Source: JAPHTQ01 sp050299175
GTDB taxonomy: Bacteria; Pseudomonadota; Gammaproteobacteria; Thiohalomonadales; Thiohalomonadaceae
Length of the DNA: 64,000 nucleotides
Direction: 5' to 3'
Assembly (NCBI GenBank): GCA_050299175.1
Contig: JBNKVM010000010.1
Location: 77,614 to 141,613, forward strand
The notes beneath the pieces were generated by a model, which made no database searches, was not told the origin of the DNA, and saw only the letters and a list, made by a program, of their open reading frames with translations. The first letter of the stretch is position 1. Each line of letters opens with the position of its first letter. A program made the translations under genes and the position numbers. Positions 63,013-64,000 of the stretch are shown piece by piece.

Positions 63013-63101
63013 CGCTCCTAAAAAAATCCGTGTTGGGAATCGACGACGCGAGGTCGTCAAATCGATGCAGGCCTTTTACATCGTGGAATAACCGGCGGAC
63101 A

Positions 63102-64000
63102 TCACGGCGCGAGATCCAGTGCCGAGAAGTAGCCCTGTGTTCCACCGCCACCGATTAAGTAGCCGCCGGCGTAGAGGCTGGTGTCCGACACCGCGAGGTC
63201 GCGGACCTTGTAGTTGGCCGCCGGATCCCAGACGCTGAGGAATCCGTCGGTGCCGATGGCGGCGATGCTGTTCTGCGCCCTTGCAGTGCCGTGGTTGTCG
63301 TCGATATTGGCGAAGGCGCCGCCCACGTAGACCGTGCTGCCGGAGACGCCAATGCCATAGACGACACTGTCGACGCTCGGGATCCAGGTGGTGACATCCA
63401 GCGTGCCATCGGTGCCGATGGCAGCGAGGTTGGTGCCATTTAACGTGTTGACGCCGTCGGTGATGCTGCTAATTGACCCGCCCACGTAGACCGTGCTGCC
63501 CGACACCGCGAGGGTATGGACAATGGCGGGACTTGTCCCATAGCTGGCAACCGGATTCCAGTTGGGGTCGACGACGCCGGTGGTGGCATTGAAGGCGGCC
63601 AGGGATTTGCCAGCCGATGTGCCGGCGACGGTATCGGAGATGCTGTTAAAGGCTCCGCTCACGTAGACCATGCCGCCCGAGACTGCGAGGTCATAGACGG
63701 TGCTGCTGGCGCTCGGACTCCAGCTCGTCAGGTTGCCGTTGCTGTCGAGGGCGGCGAGGTAACCGTGCGAAACGCCGCCTACCTGGGTGAAGACCCCTCC
63801 CACGAACACAGTGCTGTCCGAGAGCGCAATGGCATTGACCCACTTGTCGACGGTCGGAGCCCAGGTGGTGTCCAGTGTGCCGTCGGTGCCGATGGCGGCG
63901 AGATAATTACGCGCCTGCGCACCGCTGCCGTCGTCGATGCTACCGAAATACCCGCCCACGTAGACGGTACTACCCGAAACCACGAGGTCGTTGACAACGT
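63102..64000 (-). CDS. beta-propeller protein, N-terminus beyond the window
   Basis: The last 300 or so residues of a secreted-looking repeat protein. Units such as SGSTVYVGGYFGSIDD, LDTTWAPTVDKWVNAIAL and VSGSTVYVGGSISSITDG recur about every 45-50 residues, as in DUF5122/propeller proteins. It ends with a short tail (SALDLAP) and has no GlyGly-CTERM signal, unlike its downstream neighbours. The 5' end lies outside the window; a GTG at 63983 is not the true start because the repeat pattern continues upstream. Confidence 0.8.
   Translation of the reverse strand, partial: VVNDLVVSGSTVYVGGYFGSIDDGSGAQARNYLAAIGTDGTLDTTWAPTVDKWVNAIALSDSTVFVGGVFTQVGGVSHGYLAALDSNGNLTSWSPSASSTVYDLAVSGGMVYVSGAFNSISDTVAGTSAGKSLAAFNATTGVVDPNWNPVASYGTSPAIVHTLAVSGSTVYVGGSISSITDGVNTLNGTNLAAIGTDGTLDVTTWIPSVDSVVYGIGVSGSTVYVGGAFANIDDNHGTARAQNSIAAIGTDGFLSVWDPAANYKVRDLAVSDTSLYAGGYLIGGGGTQGYFSALDLAP

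Overview
The window looks like a chromosomal segment of a free-living gammaproteobacterium, probably near the Chromatiales or the sulfur-oxidising lineages. This rests on conserved gene neighbourhoods (dut/coaBC/radC/rpmBG, argB-slmA, dapF-DUF484-xerC, argS-ftsN, ubiK-comM, torF-glnK-amtB), on GlyGly-CTERM surface proteins, and on a sucrose synthase / sucrose-phosphate synthase pair. The genus is not determinable from sequence alone. No rRNA, tRNA, CRISPR, prophage or insertion sequence was seen.

Layout. 1-4.3 kb (minus): CHASE2 adenylate/guanylate cyclase, methyltransferase, lysA and a tiny lptM lipoprotein. 4.4-11.3 kb: carboxylesterase, zinc peptidase, ftsN-like SPOR protein, argS, a cytochrome b, priA with a DnaA-box cluster upstream. 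11.7-18.9 kb: HDOD signalling protein, rpmG, rpmB, radC, then on plus coaBC, dut, a membrane protein that may be an orphaned AlgC-type sensory module, argB and slmA. 18.9-26.6 kb: coiled-coil secreted protein, TauE-like exporter, fetAB metal exporter, CDGSH protein, the nitrogen-controlled torF-glnK-amtB operon with readable sigma-54 and NtrC sites, ubiK, comM. 26.6-32.1 kb (minus): fructokinase, sucrose-phosphate synthase with a fused phosphatase domain, and sucrose synthase. 32.3-41 kb: rep, a PAS-GAF-HD-GYP protein, unknown genes, a FliL-like protein, xerC, DUF484, dapF.

41-53 kb carries much redox and stress biology: an hdfR-like regulator whose start abuts a 143-bp palindromic MITE-like element, oxyR divergent from a peroxiredoxin-glutaredoxin hybrid with a good OxyR site between them, a CoA-binding protein, a ferritin-like protein, a metallophosphoesterase, tpx, and an HxlR regulator divergent from a nitroreductase. 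Within it is a radical SAM/SPASM enzyme translationally coupled to a small basic Cys/Trp protein, with an FNR-like box upstream. This is the best candidate for an undescribed system.

53-64 kb (minus) is a surface/secreted-protein island: two DUF1566 proteins (one with EF-hands, one lipoprotein), three tandem paralogous GlyGly-CTERM proteins whose promoters are also duplicated, and a beta-propeller protein that runs off the right edge. Start sites given are my choices; where the longest open frame begins upstream or at a rare start codon I say so.
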